A stretch of DNA of 64,000 nt from Paraburkholderia madseniana (GCF_009690905.1 NZ_VOSW01000016.1:53960-117959), one strand, 5' to 3'; positions 38,410 to 48,404 are shown, numbered from the stretch's first letter. The notes: a model not told the origin generated them from the sequence alone. Numbers and translations: made by a program.

Positions 38410-39612
38410 TCAGGCAATTTGCAACAGCAGGCCTTTCAGGTATTCGCCTTCGGGGAAGGCGGTGAGCAGCGGATGGTCGACCCCGGCGCCGAGGCGCTTG
38501 AGAATCCGCGCATCGACACGCGCATCGGCCGCCGCGCCTGACACGATCTTCTGGAACAATTCGGAGTCGATCGCGCCGGAGCAAGAGTAGGTGAACAGCA
38601 GGCCGCCCGGGCGCAGCAGCTTCAGGCCGGTCAGGTTGATGTCCTTATAGGCGCGCGAGGCGCGGTCCACGTGTTCACGCGACGGCGCGAATTTCGGCGG
38701 ATCGAGCACGACCAGGTCGAAGCGTTCGCCTTCGTCGTACAGGCGGCGCAGGGTTTTGAACGCGTCGGCGTCGAGCCAGGTGGCGCGTTCGGCGTCGAAA
38801 CCGTTGGCGGCCACGTTCTGCTGTGCGATCGCGAGCGCGTCGCCGGACGAATCGATCGACACCACGCGCTTTGCCCCGCCTTTCAAGGCCGCCAGCGAAA
38901 AGCCGCCGGTGTAGCAGAAGCAGTTCAGCACGTCGCGATCCTTCGCCAGCTCCTGCACCAGCAGGCGGTTGTCGCGCTGGTCGACGTAGAAGCCGGTTTT
39001 GTGGCCGTTGCGCACGTCGACGTGATAACGCACGCCGTTTTCGCTCGCGATCAGCGCTTCCGACGGGGCTTCTCCGGCCAGTACGCCGGTGATCTGCTCG
39101 AGCCCTTCTTTCTGGCGAATCGACACGTCCGAGCGCTCGTAGACGTTCGGGCAGCCGGTCGCGTCGGTCAGCGCCGCGACGATCGCTTCCTTCCATGCTT
39201 CGACGCCCGCCGCCATGAACTGGCACACCAGCTGGCTGCGCTGGCCTGCGTCCTCAGCGACGTAGTGATCGACGATCAGGCCAGGCAGGCCGTCCGCTTC
39301 GCCGAAAATCAGCCGCACCGCGCCGGTGTTGTGCACCATCGTTTGACGATGCGCGAGCGCGCGCTGCACGCGGCGCTTGAAGAACGCGTGATCGATCGGC
39401 TCCATTTCGTCGAAGCTCCACACGCGTGCGCGAATCTGCGAATGCGGGCTGTAGGCCGCGCGGGCGAGGAAGCGGCCGTCGTGCGCGCGCACCAGCACGG
39501 TCGCGCCGGGCGCGGGATTGCCGTCGACGCGATCGATCACGTTGGCGTAGACCCACGGATGGCGGCGCAGCAGCGATTTTTCTTTCGACGGTTTGAGCGT
39601 AACGGTATTCAT
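38410..39612 (-). CDS. rlmI: 23S rRNA m5C1962 methyltransferase RlmI
   Basis: 400 aa from the ATG at 39612. A PUA domain (MNTVTLKPSKEKSLLRRHPWVYANVI) is followed by an EEHEE-like domain and a Rossmann methyltransferase with VLNCFCYTGGFSLAA, VVSIDSS and the catalytic VVLDPPKFAPS, ending in TYSCSGAIDSELF. This fits RlmI, which methylates C1962 of 23S rRNA. It stands as a separate gene, 110 bp after xerC on the minus strand. Confidence 0.92.
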   Translation of the reverse strand: MNTVTLKPSKEKSLLRRHPWVYANVIDRVDGNPAPGATVLVRAHDGRFLARAAYSPHSQIRARVWSFDEMEPIDHAFFKRRVQRALAHRQTMVHNTGAVRLIFGEADGLPGLIVDHYVAEDAGQRSQLVCQFMAAGVEAWKEAIVAALTDATGCPNVYERSDVSIRQKEGLEQITGVLAGEAPSEALIASENGVRYHVDVRNGHKTGFYVDQRDNRLLVQELAKDRDVLNCFCYTGGFSLAALKGGAKRVVSIDSSGDALAIAQQNVAANGFDAERATWLDADAFKTLRRLYDEGERFDLVVLDPPKFAPSREHVDRASRAYKDINLTGLKLLRPGGLLFTYSCSGAIDSELFQKIVSGAAADARVDARILKRLGAGVDHPLLTAFPEGEYLKGLLLQIA

Positions 39613-39722
39613 CAGGGTGTCAGCAGGAGCAGTAAGCCGCGTGGACAAAGAGGCACACGGCAGGTGAAGCGAAGGCGGAGACCGCAAGCCGCAAAAAGCA
39701 AAACAACAAGCAAAGAGCGGAA

Positions 39723-40646
39723 TCAGTCGCGTTTTTTGGCGCGCGGATGCGCCTGATCGTAGACGTGCGCGAGATGCTGGAAATCGAGCGCGGTGTAGAC
39801 CTGCGTGGCGGTGATGCTGGCGTGCCCGAGCAGTTCCTGCACAGCCCGCAGATCGCCGCTCGATTGCAGCACGTGCGTGGCGAACGAATGCCGCAGCACG
39901 TGCGGGTGCACATTGGCGGGAATGCCGGCGACCAGCGCCGCGCGCTTCACGCGATCACGCACGACATTCGGCGACAGCCGATTACCGCGCGCCGAGAGAA
40001 ACAGCGGATGCGGATCGTGTTTCACCATCTGATCGCGCACCGCGAGCCACGCGTTCAAGGCGTCGATCGCTTTGCGGCCGACCGGCACGATGCGGCGCCG
40101 GTTGCCTTTGCCCAGCACTTCGACTTCGGCGGAATCGAGCTTGAGCCAGCCCGCGGAGCGGTAGCCGTCGGCGTCAGCAAAGCGGGCGTCGAGGCCGACC
40201 AGTTCGGACAAACGCAGGCCTGACGAGTAGAACAGTTCGAGCATCGCGTGGTCGCGCAAACCTTCGGGCGTCGCAGCGGGCGGGCTTTCCATCAGGCGCG
40301 TGGCGTCGTCGACGGAAAGCGCTTTCGGCAGTGCTTTGGCCTGCTTCGGCGCCCGCACGGTGGCGACCGGGTTAGCCGGCAGATCGACACGACCCGCGAA
40401 CCAACGGTAGAACGCCCTCCAGGACGACAGCCGATGGCTGATCGAGCGCGCCGTCAGGCCGCCGGCGTGCGCCCGCGAAACCGCGCCGCGAATATCGACA
40501 GCGGTGAGGCTTTCGAGCGGCCGGCCTTTGGCCAGCAGCTTGAGCTCTTCGAGTTCGTGGGTGTAGCCGCGCAGCGTGTGCGCCGACAGTCGCCGCTCAT
40601 GTTCGAGATTCGACAGATAGGCGGCGATCGGGTCGGCTTCGGTCAC
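39723..40646 (-). CDS. xerC: Site-specific tyrosine recombinase XerC
   Basis: 307 aa from a GTG start. XerC with XerD resolves chromosome dimers at dif. The N-terminal SAM-like core-binding domain (LSNLEHERRLSAHTLRGYTHEL) and the catalytic domain are complete. The catalytic residues are the Arg of SSGLRLSELVGL, the Lys of LGKGNRRRIVP, HVLRHSFATH, LGHASITATQVY and the nucleophile Tyr of that last motif. It lies with DUF484 and dapF, the usual dapF-DUF484-xerC cluster of proteobacteria, so it is the housekeeping recombinase and not a phage integrase. Confidence 0.95.
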   Translation of the reverse strand: MTEADPIAAYLSNLEHERRLSAHTLRGYTHELEELKLLAKGRPLESLTAVDIRGAVSRAHAGGLTARSISHRLSSWRAFYRWFAGRVDLPANPVATVRAPKQAKALPKALSVDDATRLMESPPAATPEGLRDHAMLELFYSSGLRLSELVGLDARFADADGYRSAGWLKLDSAEVEVLGKGNRRRIVPVGRKAIDALNAWLAVRDQMVKHDPHPLFLSARGNRLSPNVVRDRVKRAALVAGIPANVHPHVLRHSFATHVLQSSGDLRAVQELLGHASITATQVYTALDFQHLAHVYDQAHPRAKKRD

Positions 40647-40680
40647 GATGGCCTTTGGCGGGATCGGCGGATCAGCGGCT

Positions 40681-41400
40681 TTAGCGCGGCAGCAGACGGC
40701 TCAGCGCCGCGCTTGCCAACGCGCCGATCTGCGTCAGGAAATCGGTCGCCATGCCGTCATGGAAGCGGCGGGCGTCGGCCGAACCCATGACCAGCAGGCC
40801 GAAGGTAGGCGCTTCTTCCTTGCCTTCGGGGTCGCGCAGTGCGAGCAGCGCAATCGACTCAGTGGCGTGCGCGGACTCGCCTGTACCACCTGCGGACCCG
40901 TCGTCGCTCACCGCCGACACCGCCGGCACCAGCCACTGCGCCGCTTCGAAGCCGGTGTTCGCGCCACAGTACGGCGTGGTGAGGCTATTCGCGAAGATTC
41001 GCACTTCCTCGCCGACATGGCGCGCGAACTCAGCCTGTGCATACGGCTCGGAGACATCCCACACGCGCAGTGCGGCTTGCGGCACGTCGAAAATATCGCG
41101 CAAGCCGTTGGAGATCGTGCGCGGCAAGGCGTACGGATCGCGCTCGGCCATCACGCGGATGGTCCAGCGATTGAATTTCGAGGCGATGCTGTCGTTTTCG
41201 TGACCGTAGCGCAGCAGTTCGGCCAGACGCCGTTCGAGATGCTTGTTCTTGTCGCGCAGCATTTCCATCTGCCGCTCCTGCAGCGACACCGCGGCTTTGC
41301 CGTGCGGGTTCGCAAGCCGGATGGTCGCGAGCATTTCCGCGTGTTCGGCGAAGAATTCGGGGTTGGCGAGCAGATATTCGGCGACTTCGCGATCGTTCAT
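40681..41400 (-). CDS. DUF484 family protein (GAF-like)
   Basis: 239 aa from the ATG at 41400. An N-terminal helical part (MNDREVAEYLLANPEFFAEHAEML) and coiled coil (LQERQMEMLRDKNKHLERRLAELL) precede a GAF-like domain. DUF484 genes sit between dapF and xerC in many proteobacteria, as here, but their function is unknown. The region GLLVMGSADARRFHDGMATDFL near the end is the best conserved part. Confidence 0.9.
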   Translation of the reverse strand: MNDREVAEYLLANPEFFAEHAEMLATIRLANPHGKAAVSLQERQMEMLRDKNKHLERRLAELLRYGHENDSIASKFNRWTIRVMAERDPYALPRTISNGLRDIFDVPQAALRVWDVSEPYAQAEFARHVGEEVRIFANSLTTPYCGANTGFEAAQWLVPAVSAVSDDGSAGGTGESAHATESIALLALRDPEGKEEAPTFGLLVMGSADARRFHDGMATDFLTQIGALASAALSRLLPR

Positions 41401-41588
41401 GGTTTCGGCTAAAGGACTACGGGACGACGCCTTCGGGCGGCGCATCGGTCATGAGTTCGGTCGGCCGGTGAAAGCGTTGTTTCGTCCGGCCTTTCATCGG
41501 CTTCTTCATAGGCCTGTTCGAGGCCACGTGTCTGGTACTTCCTGGGCCGATCGCTCGGCCGCTGAATCGGGTAGTGCGCTGGCGCGGG

Positions 41589-42464
41589 TCAGTCGGCCAG
41601 TTCGATCTCGCCTTCGAAGACGGTTGCCGCGGGGCCGGCCATCAGCAGCGGCGCGCCGTCTTGCGCGCCGTCTTGCGTGCTGTCCCACGTGATGGTCAGC
41701 TTGCCGCCGTGCGTGTGCACCTGCACTGGCGCATCCAGCAGTCCGCGGCGAATGCCGGCAGCGACTGCCGCGCACGCGCCCGTGCCGCACGCCAGCGTTT
41801 CGCCGGCGCCGCGTTCGTAGACCCGCAGCTTGATTTCGCTACGGCCGACGATCTGCATGAAACCCGCGTTCACTCGCTGCGGGAAACGTGCATGCCGTTC
41901 GATCACCGGACCCTCGACGAGGACCGGAAAATCTTCAACATCGTCGACCACTTGCACCGCGTGTGGATTGCCCATCGACACCACCGAAATCCAGCGCGTC
42001 ACGCCGTTCACGTCGAGCGGCCAGAGCGTGTCCGCACCTTCGCGGCGGCCTTCGAGGCCTTTGGTGGCGAACGGTACGCGCTCCGGTTCGAACACGGGGG
42101 CACCCATGTCCACCAGCACCTCGCCGTTTTCCTGCATGGTCAGCAGGATGGTGCCGTTCTGCACTTGCACGCGCACGCTGCGCTTGTCGGTCAGGCCGTT
42201 GTCGCGCACGAACTTGACAAAGCAGCGCGCGCCATTGCCGCAATGCTCGACCTCGCCGCCGTCGCAATTGAAGATGCGATATCTGAAATCGACGCCGTCC
42301 ACGGTGGGCTTCTCGACCAGCAGCAACTGGTCGGCGCCGACGCCGAAATGCCGGTCCGCGAGCGCGCGCACCTGCACCGGCGTCAGATTGACCGGTTGGG
42401 TGTAGCCGTCTAGCACGACGAAGTCGTTACCCGCGCCGTGCATTTTGGTGAATTTCAGTTTCAT
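41589..42464 (-). CDS. dapF: Diaminopimelate epimerase
   Basis: 291 aa. A PLP-independent epimerase that converts LL- to meso-diaminopimelate for lysine and peptidoglycan. The two catalytic Cys are in the CGNGARCF and [10 protein letters not shown] contexts. The start [19 protein letters not shown] is canonical. It precedes DUF484 on the minus strand with a 188-bp gap and follows lpxL by 82 bp. Confidence 0.97.
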   Translation of the reverse strand: MKLKFTKMHGAGNDFVVLDGYTQPVNLTPVQVRALADRHFGVGADQLLLVEKPTVDGVDFRYRIFNCDGGEVEHCGNGARCFVKFVRDNGLTDKRSVRVQVQNGTILLTMQENGEVLVDMGAPVFEPERVPFATKGLEGRREGADTLWPLDVNGVTRWISVVSMGNPHAVQVVDDVEDFPVLVEGPVIERHARFPQRVNAGFMQIVGRSEIKLRVYERGAGETLACGTGACAAVAAGIRRGLLDAPVQVHTHGGKLTITWDSTQDGAQDGAPLLMAGPAATVFEGEIELAD

Positions 42465-42546
42465 CGCGCTATTGTAAGTGACGCGCCCGCAGGTGCGGCC
42501 GAACGCCGTTTTATTTAAGCGTTCGGGCGCTTTTTTCGAAGGCCGC

Positions 42547-43431
42547 TCAGTAGACGCTCGGCTCGCCCGGCGGCCGGGTCTTGAAGCGCTTGTGCACCCA
42601 GTAGTACTGCTCGGGGATCAGCGGAATCTGCTCTTCGAGGAAGGCGTTCATGCGGCGCGCGTCGGCTTCGTCGTCGCCGGTGGGGTAGTTGTCCCACGGC
42701 TTGAAGACCTTCAGCCGGTAGCCCTTGTAGTTCGGCAGCACCTCGCCGATGAACGGCACCACTTGCGCATGGCCGACCCCGGCGAGCCGCCCGACGGCCG
42801 TCAGCGTGCAGGTCGGTACGCCAAAGAATGGCACGAACGTCGAATTGCGTGCGCCGTAGTCCATATCGGCGCCGAGCATGACCGGCTTGCGGTCGCGCAA
42901 CCAGCGCAGAACGATGCGCGCACTGTCGGCGCGGCTTGCCATGTCTGCGCCGAAGCGGCCGCGCGCGGCGATCGCCACGTCGTCGAGCACCTTGTTGGAC
43001 ATCGGCTGGTAGAGCGCGCCACACTGCCGGCGCAGCGCGTGATTGATGAACACGGAGCCCGCCTCAATGCCGACGAAATGCGCGCCGAGCAACAGGGTGG
43101 GCGGCATGTCGGGATCCAGCAGATCGATCTCGCTATCCACCTGCACGAGCTTCTCCAGCTTCTTTGCGGACCCGAACCACTGAACGCTGCGTTCGACATA
43201 GCTGCGGATCGCGTGGCGGAAGTGTTTCTGCGCGATCTCTTCGCGATGCTCGGCGCTCCACTCCGGGAAACACAAGCTCAGATTGATGTGGACGATGCGC
43301 TTACGGTTGCTGGGGATCTGATAGAGCAGCCAGCCCAGCCCGTCGCCCAGTCGCGCAACGAAACCGTACGGCAACAATGCCAAAAATTTCAGCAGTCCAA
43401 TGGCCAGGTAGGCACCAACACGACTTAGCAT
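42547..43431 (-). CDS. lpxL: Lipid A biosynthesis lauroyl/myristoyl acyltransferase
   Basis: 294 aa from the ATG at 43431. An inner-membrane LpxL/HtrB-family enzyme that adds a secondary acyl chain to lipid A. An N-terminal membrane helix ([17 protein letters not shown]) is followed by the catalytic HX4E motif in [13 protein letters not shown] and the conserved [20 protein letters not shown]. The acyl-chain length and the LpxL/LpxM choice cannot be read from motifs. Divergent from metK across 278 bp. Confidence 0.9.
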   Translation of the reverse strand: MLSRVGAYLAIGLLKFLALLPYGFVARLGDGLGWLLYQIPSNRKRIVHINLSLCFPEWSAEHREEIAQKHFRHAIRSYVERSVQWFGSAKKLEKLVQVDSEIDLLDPDMPPTLLLGAHFVGIEAGSVFINHALRRQCGALYQPMSNKVLDDVAIAARGRFGADMASRADSARIVLRWLRDRKPVMLGADMDYGARNSTFVPFFGVPTCTLTAVGRLAGVGHAQVVPFIGEVLPNYKGYRLKVFKPWDNYPTGDDEADARRMNAFLEEQIPLIPEQYYWVHKRFKTRPPGEPSVY

Positions 43432-43514
43432 GCCTCCCCTCCGTGTAGGGCGTCGAGCGACGCTTTGCTCAAGAAACCTGAAGACGGGTCGAAATACACC
43501 ACGGGTGATCACTC

Positions 43515-43542
43515 TGTGACAATCGAAGGAAGTCGCTATAAT
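43515..43542 (+). promoter_or_regulatory. sigma70 promoter of metK
   Basis: A perfect -10 TATAAT (43537-43542) with TGTGAC (43515-43520) 16 bp upstream. Initiation near 43549 would give a leader of about 160 nt and would start right at the first helix of the structured leader. Confidence 0.7.
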
Positions 43543-43546
43543 AATG

Positions 43547-43664
43547 GCTTCGCCGAGTTAATAGACAACTTGCGGGGCGAAGCTGGCGGGTGCGATCCAT
43601 GGGATAGGCCCCCTGCCGGTAAGGTAATCCGCTAAAGCGTCGCCGCTTCAAGGCTCCCGAAGCT
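43547..43664 (+). promoter_or_regulatory. SAM-II-like structured leader of metK
   Basis: P1 GCTTCGCC (43547-43554) pairs with GGCGAAGC (43576-43583) around a 21-nt loop that opens GAG and ends TTGCGG. The long loop holds a second helix (43585-43590 with 43611-43617, one bulge). The segment TAATCCGCTAAAG (43625-43637) follows. The order P1, TTGCG, inserted hairpin, TAA, GCTAAA parallels the metX leader. GCGG can pair with CCGC. A competing hairpin (GCTTC 43645-43649 with GAAGC 43659-43663) repeats the P1 sequences. GAUUU is not conserved, so the class is less certain than for metX. Confidence 0.55.
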
Positions 43665-43709
43665 GGCTACGTGAAACTCAACCGTAACCACACAACAGGA
43701 GTCTGCAAC

Positions 43710-44900
43710 GTGGCAAACGACTATCTCTTCACTTCCGAATCCGTCTCCGAAGGCCATCCCGACAAAGTCGCGGACCAGATCTCGGACGCAATCCTCGACG
43801 CCATCCTGACCCAGGACAAGTACTCGCGTGTCGCAGCCGAAACGCTGTGCAACACGGGTCTCGTCGTGCTGGCCGGTGAAATCACCACCACCGCGAACGT
43901 CGATTACATCCAGGTCGCGCGCAACACGATCAAGCGCATCGGCTACGACAACACCGATTACGGTATCGACTACCGCGGCTGCGCGGTGCTGGTGGCTTAC
44001 GACAAGCAATCGCCGGACATCGCCCAGGGCGTGGACCGCGCGCACGACAACAACCTCGATCAAGGCGCCGGCGACCAGGGCCTGATGTTCGGTTATGCGT
44101 GTGAAGAAACGCCGGAACTGATGCCGCTGCCGATCCACCTGTCGCACCGTCTGGTGGAGCGTCAGGCGAATTTGCGCCGCGACGGCCGTCTGCCCTGGCT
44201 GCGTCCGGATGCGAAGTCGCAGGTTACCGTGCGTTATGTCGACGGCAAGCCGCATGCGATCGACACGGTCGTGCTGTCCACGCAACACTCGCCGGACATC
44301 GATCTGGCCACGCTGCGCGAAGCCGTGATCGAAGAAGTCATCAAGCCGACGCTGCCGGCTGACCTGATCAAGGGCGACATCAAGTTCCTGGTGAACCCGA
44401 CCGGCCGGTTCGTGATTGGCGGCCCGCAAGGCGATTGCGGTCTGACGGGCCGCAAGATCATCGTCGATACGTACGGCGGCGCGGCTCCGCACGGCGGCGG
44501 TGCGTTCTCGGGCAAGGATCCGTCGAAGGTCGACCGTTCGGCGGCTTATGCCGGCCGTTATGTCGCGAAGAACATCGTGGCGGCTGGTTTGGCGTCGCGC
44601 TGCCTGATTCAGGTGTCGTACGCGATCGGCGTTGCCCAGCCGACGTCGGTCATGGTCAACACGTTCGGCACGGGCCGCGTGTCGGATGCAACGATCACGC
44701 GTCTGGTGCTGGAGCATTTCGACCTGCGTCCGAAGGGCATCATCCAGATGCTCGACCTGCTGCGCCCGATCTACGAGAAGAGCGCGGCCTACGGTCACTT
44801 CGGCCGCGAAGAGCCGGAATTCACGTGGGAAGCCACGGATAAGGCTCTGGTGCTCGCCGAAGCAGCAGGCACCGAACCGGTTGTCGCGCTCGCCGAATAA
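43710..44900 (+). CDS. metK: S-adenosylmethionine synthetase
   Basis: 396 aa from the GTG at 43710, with AGGAG eight bases upstream; an in-frame GTG at 43671 would lie within the leader. MetK makes SAM from methionine and ATP. Hallmarks are [36 protein letters not shown], and the phosphate-binding [19 protein letters not shown]. Expression is probably governed by its leader RNA. A strong terminator follows 22 bp after the stop. Confidence 0.98.
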   Translation: MANDYLFTSESVSEGHPDKVADQISDAILDAILTQDKYSRVAAETLCNTGLVVLAGEITTTANVDYIQVARNTIKRIGYDNTDYGIDYRGCAVLVAYDKQSPDIAQGVDRAHDNNLDQGAGDQGLMFGYACEETPELMPLPIHLSHRLVERQANLRRDGRLPWLRPDAKSQVTVRYVDGKPHAIDTVVLSTQHSPDIDLATLREAVIEEVIKPTLPADLIKGDIKFLVNPTGRFVIGGPQGDCGLTGRKIIVDTYGGAAPHGGGAFSGKDPSKVDRSAAYAGRYVAKNIVAAGLASRCLIQVSYAIGVAQPTSVMVNTFGTGRVSDATITRLVLEHFDLRPKGIIQMLDLLRPIYEKSAAYGHFGREEPEFTWEATDKALVLAEAAGTEPVVALAE

Positions 44901-44921
44901 GCGCACGCAGTCCGCTTCAGC

Positions 44922-44960
44922 AAAAAACCCCGCCGGCGCAAAGCCGGGCGGGGTTTTTTT
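44922..44960 (+). terminator. Terminator after metK
   Basis: A 15-bp A/T-flanked GC stem with a single bulged G (about 44922-44937 with 44942-44957) runs into a T tract. Confidence 0.92.
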
Positions 44961-45101
44961 ATTGCCTTCGAATCCGCTGTACGGTGGGGCGATGACGGCG
45001 TCAACGCCGCAACGGGATGTGCTCGCTGCAGCCGGAATGCTGACGTGGGGCCGTTCGAGGCTGAATTGGCGCCTCGCTCAACGGCTCATTCACCTGCTGA
45101 T

Positions 45102-45470
45102 TTAGCGGCTAGCAAACGCGAACGCAAACCAGCCGGTGCTACCACTCGTCGACATCCGGCGCGGGCGGCGGCTCGTGCTCTGGGGAGCAGCGACCGGCGC
45201 ATTGCGCGTGGCGGTGAGACGCAGCGGCGTCGGTTTGCGCAGCAGCGTGCGCAGCGAAAAGCGGCGCGAACTGCCTTGCAGGCGCAGTGCGGAGAAGAAG
45301 GTGTGGAACCACGTGCGAATGCCGTCGACCGCTTTGGCTTCGCGCCATTGTTCGCCTAAGGCGCGAGTGCGGGTGGCATGGTGACGCAGTGCACGCACGA
45401 CATGGCGGCGCGCCGGACGCGCCGCTTTCAATGCGGCGCGGGTAAGACGGGTGCTCAGAAGAGTATGCAT
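45102..45470 (-). CDS. Hypothetical Arg-rich protein
   Basis: 122 aa from an ATG at 45470 (MHTLLSTRLTRAALKAARPARR). The protein is Arg/Ala/Ser-rich, has no recognised domain and ends WFAFAFASR. The frame is longer upstream (to 45590). Composition is what a chance high-GC frame would give, but no other gene occupies this stretch. Treat as tentative. Confidence 0.33.
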   Translation of the reverse strand: MHTLLSTRLTRAALKAARPARRHVVRALRHHATRTRALGEQWREAKAVDGIRTWFHTFFSALRLQGSSRRFSLRTLLRKPTPLRLTATRNAPVAAPQSTSRRPRRMSTSGSTGWFAFAFASR

Positions 45471-45932
45471 GGCTTCACAAGTAGGCAACGTGTCGCGCGA
45501 CGGAGTGTGCGCCAGAAGGAGCACCAAATGTGCCAACGGCGGTGTCGCGATGGACGGCGCGAAAGCCCGGAATTCGACTGGAAAGGACACGGAGGACGGC
45601 GGAGTCGGCCCTGGCGGCCTGTGCGTGCCGTAAAAGTGCGGGAGGAACGATCAACATGTGTGCAGGCTACACGCGATTCATGACGTCAGAAAGTCGGTTT
45701 TTACCCTGCGAATACGGGTTTTTACGGGGTGAACGCGACGTGCGTGTTTGCGGGGTCGCGCCCTTTGCGATCGATTTTCGTGCGTGCGTGCCCTGACAGC
45801 GTGCCATGCAAACCGCCCATTCGCGTGAAAGTAGTGCGTAAGGTCATGGCTTCCCGACAGGTGAAACAGCGCACGGTCCGATCGCGCCCGTTTTACAATC
45901 GAGCATCAGTCAGTCGAAAGTAACGGAACACC
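45471..45932. other. Gene-poor region before the PhyH gene
   Basis: About 460 bp without a supported gene. TACAAT at 45894-45899 is a possible -10 for the PhyH gene, with no good -35. Short runs GGTTTTTAC at 45700 and 45720 are not symmetrical enough to call an operator. Confidence 0.4.
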
Positions 45933-46694
45933 ATGTCACTTCACTCGAAGAAAGAGCAGATTCAAACGTTGCGGGAGCAGGGATTTGTCGTCGTGCCGGG
46001 ACTGGTTTCGCCCGAGCGTTGCGCTGAACTGAAGCAGATTGCGGAGCGCCAGTTGCAGGAAGCGGCGGCGCCGATCGAGTTCGAAGCGGATCTGCGGTAT
46101 CCGGGCGCACCGGAATCCAAACACGCGCCGGGCGGACATACGGTTCGCCGCCTGCTGGATGCGTACGGGCGCCATCCGCATTTTGCGCAATGGGCGACCG
46201 CGCCGGAAATTCGCGGCTGGATGGAGTTGTACTTCGGTGAGGAGCCGCGCCTATCGCGGGCGCATCACAATTGCATGATGACCAAGCACCCTGCCTATGG
46301 CAGCTTGACCGGCTGGCATCGTGACGTGAGGTATTGGTCGTTCGAGCGTGACGACCTGGTGTCGGTGTGGCTTGCGGTCGGGTCGGAGACGGTGGATAAC
46401 GGCGCGTTGTGGTTGGTGCCGAAATCGCACAGCGCGGTCTTCACGTCCGACCGCTTCGACGAGGCGAAGTTTTTTCGCTCCGATCTGGAAGAGAATCAGG
46501 CCTTGATTCGCACCGCGGTTTCGCCCGAACTGAAGGCCGGCGACGTGGTGTTCTTTCATTGCAACACGCTGCATTCGGCTGGCAAGAATCTCAGCGATCA
46601 GGTGAAATTTTCTTTGGTGTTCACCTATCACGGAGCGAGCAATGTGCCCCTGCCGGGATCCCGCTCGGCGGCCAAGCCCGAAATTGCCTTTTAG
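45933..46694 (+). CDS. Phytanoyl-CoA dioxygenase (PhyH) family protein
   Basis: 253 aa. A predicted Fe(II)/2-oxoglutarate-dependent oxygenase. The metal-binding HxD is in TGWHRDVRYWSF, the distal His in VVFFHCNTLHSAGKN, and the 2-oxoglutarate-binding Arg or Lys lies after it in the family. Substrate is unknown; the PhyH family includes enzymes for lipids, ectoine and many secondary metabolites. The N-terminal EQGFVVVPGLVSPE is typical. It stands alone and is convergent with a DUF3185 gene. Confidence 0.85.
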   Translation: MSLHSKKEQIQTLREQGFVVVPGLVSPERCAELKQIAERQLQEAAAPIEFEADLRYPGAPESKHAPGGHTVRRLLDAYGRHPHFAQWATAPEIRGWMELYFGEEPRLSRAHHNCMMTKHPAYGSLTGWHRDVRYWSFERDDLVSVWLAVGSETVDNGALWLVPKSHSAVFTSDRFDEAKFFRSDLEENQALIRTAVSPELKAGDVVFFHCNTLHSAGKNLSDQVKFSLVFTYHGASNVPLPGSRSAAKPEIAF

Positions 46695-46699
46695 GTTTT

Positions 46700-46747
46700 T
46701 TGCCTTGCGCGGCGCGGATGTCCGTTGGTCCCGCGCCGCGCAGGCAA
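46700..46747. other. Strong hairpin between convergent genes
   Basis: A 17-bp GC-rich stem with one bulged T (46700-46717 with 46731-46747) and a 13-nt loop between the PhyH and DUF3185 genes. It lacks a downstream T run in either direction but probably serves both transcripts as a 3' barrier. Confidence 0.55.
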
Positions 46748-46755
46748 TGAACGCT

Positions 46756-46962
46756 CTACCGCTTGCGTCCGGAAATAGCCACCCCGGTCAGGCCGGCAAT
46801 CGTCGCGATAACGCCGCCCACAATCAGCATGATCGCCTTGTTGGTCGGAGATCCGGTGAACACGCGGGACACTTCGCTGCTGACCGAGTTGAACGCCTGC
46901 CCGCCGAAATACAACAACACGATACCGCCGACAATCAGCGCGATTGAAATCGCTTTCGTCAT
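46756..46962 (-). CDS. DUF3185 family small membrane protein
   Basis: 68 aa with two membrane helices (ISIALIVGGIVLLYFGGQAF and AIMLIVGGVIATIAGLTGVAI) separated by a polar loop. The layout and motif match DUF3185, whose function is unknown. The ATG at 46962 has a GGAGGGAT ribosome site upstream. Confidence 0.85.
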   Translation of the reverse strand: MTKAISIALIVGGIVLLYFGGQAFNSVSSEVSRVFTGSPTNKAIMLIVGGVIATIAGLTGVAISGRKR

Positions 46963-47181
46963 GAATCCATCCCTCCGCTAAGCTTTGATCGGCCAAAGTG
47001 TAGGGGAGCCGCAAGCCGCCGTCCATCCCGCATAGTGGGCGCCTGCACGCATCACGGCGATTGGCTACCATAGCGGTCTGGCCTCACCCATACCTGAATA
47101 TAAAACCTGCACGCCTCCCGCAGCATGTGATTTCCTCACGCCCGTGATCGCCGGGCGACTTCAACATCAAGGACACTAGCA

Positions 47182-48225
47182 ATGGCTTACGAAGCAGCTT
47201 CAGAACGCTATTCGGACATGCAATACCGCGTCTGCGGCAAGTCAGGTCTCAAACTGCCGGCGCTGTCGCTGGGCCTGTGGCACAACTTCGGCGATACCAC
47301 GCCGATCTCCACGCAGCGCGACATTCTGCGCACGGCCTTCGATCTGGGCATCACGCACTTCGACCTCGCCAACAACTACGGCCCTCCGTACGGCAGCGCC
47401 GAAACCAATTTCGGTCGGCTTTTCAAGGATGACTTCAAGCCGTATCGCGACGAACTGCTGATTTCGTCGAAGGCAGGTTGGGACATGTGGCCGGGTCCGT
47501 ACGGGCAAGGCGGTGGCTCGCGTAAATACGTACTCGCGAGTCTCGATCAGAGCCTGCAGCGCATGGGCCTCGATTACGTCGATATCTTCTATTCGCATCG
47601 TTTCGATGCCGATACGCCGCTCGAAGAAACCGCCGGTGCATTGGCGACCGCGGTGCAGCAGGGCAAGGCACTATACATCGGGATTTCGTCATACTCGGCC
47701 ACCAAGACGCTCGAAATGGCGAAGCTGCTCGCTGAGTACAAGGTGCCGCTCCTGATTCATCAGCCGGCGTACAACATGCTCAACCGCTGGATCGAACAGG
47801 AATTGCTGGACACGCTCGAGAAAGTCGGCGCGGGCGCCATCGCGTTCACGCCGCTCGCGCAGGGCTTGCTCACCGGCAAATATCTGAACGGCGTGCCGGA
47901 AGACGCGCGCGTCAACAAGCCGGGCGGCGGTTCGTTGAAGCAGGAGCATTTGAGCCCGCAAAACATCGAGCACGTGCGCAAGCTCAGCGACATCGCGCAG
48001 CGTCGCGGACAAAGCCTCGCGCAGATGGCGCTCGCCTGGGCGCTGCGCGATCCGCGCGTCACGTCGGTGCTGATCGGTGCAAGCCGCGCGGAACAGGTGC
48101 GTGAGAACGTTGGCGCGCTGAAGAACCTCGCGTTCTCGAAGGAGGAGCTGGCGGAGATCGATCGCTACGCGACCGAAGGCGGCATTAACCTGTGGGAAAA
48201 ACCGTCGACGGATCAGGCGATCTGA
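47182..48225 (+). CDS. YghZ-like aldo/keto reductase (L-glyceraldehyde 3-phosphate reductase)
   Basis: 347 aa. An NADPH-dependent TIM-barrel reductase. The catalytic tetrad region includes the Asp of FDLANNYGPPYG with its Tyr, the Lys of ISSKAGWDMWPGPYG and the His of FYSHRFD. The cofactor end has SVLIGASRAEQVRENV. The whole sequence is closest in feel to E. coli YghZ, which reduces L-glyceraldehyde 3-phosphate and methylglyoxal. The start at 47182 has AAGGAC upstream. An intrinsic terminator follows. Confidence 0.9.
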   Translation: MAYEAASERYSDMQYRVCGKSGLKLPALSLGLWHNFGDTTPISTQRDILRTAFDLGITHFDLANNYGPPYGSAETNFGRLFKDDFKPYRDELLISSKAGWDMWPGPYGQGGGSRKYVLASLDQSLQRMGLDYVDIFYSHRFDADTPLEETAGALATAVQQGKALYIGISSYSATKTLEMAKLLAEYKVPLLIHQPAYNMLNRWIEQELLDTLEKVGAGAIAFTPLAQGLLTGKYLNGVPEDARVNKPGGGSLKQEHLSPQNIEHVRKLSDIAQRRGQSLAQMALAWALRDPRVTSVLIGASRAEQVRENVGALKNLAFSKEELAEIDRYATEGGINLWEKPSTDQAI

Positions 48226-48274
48226 TCCCGTGGCGTTTCAGGTCGTAGTTAGAGACACGCCTTAGAAACGAAGA

Positions 48275-48300
48275 AAGCCGCCCGTGAGGCGGCTTTTTTT
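48275..48300 (+). terminator. Terminator after the aldo/keto reductase gene
   Basis: An 8-bp stem (AAGCCGCC 48275-48282, GGCGGCTT 48288-48295) with a 5-nt loop and a T run. Confidence 0.92.
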
Positions 48301-48404
48301 CAACGCAGTTCAAGCGCACACGCTTCCCGCGCAATGGCCGAAGCGACTGCGTTCAGTCGACCGAACCATCGGCGAAGCGCACAGACCGCCTTCGCCGGAC
48401 CCCG

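Noticed and set aside
39723..40646. Phage-type integrase near the mobile-looking DNA
   Set aside because: The protein is housekeeping XerC in its conserved dapF/DUF484 context; no att sites or phage genes nearby.
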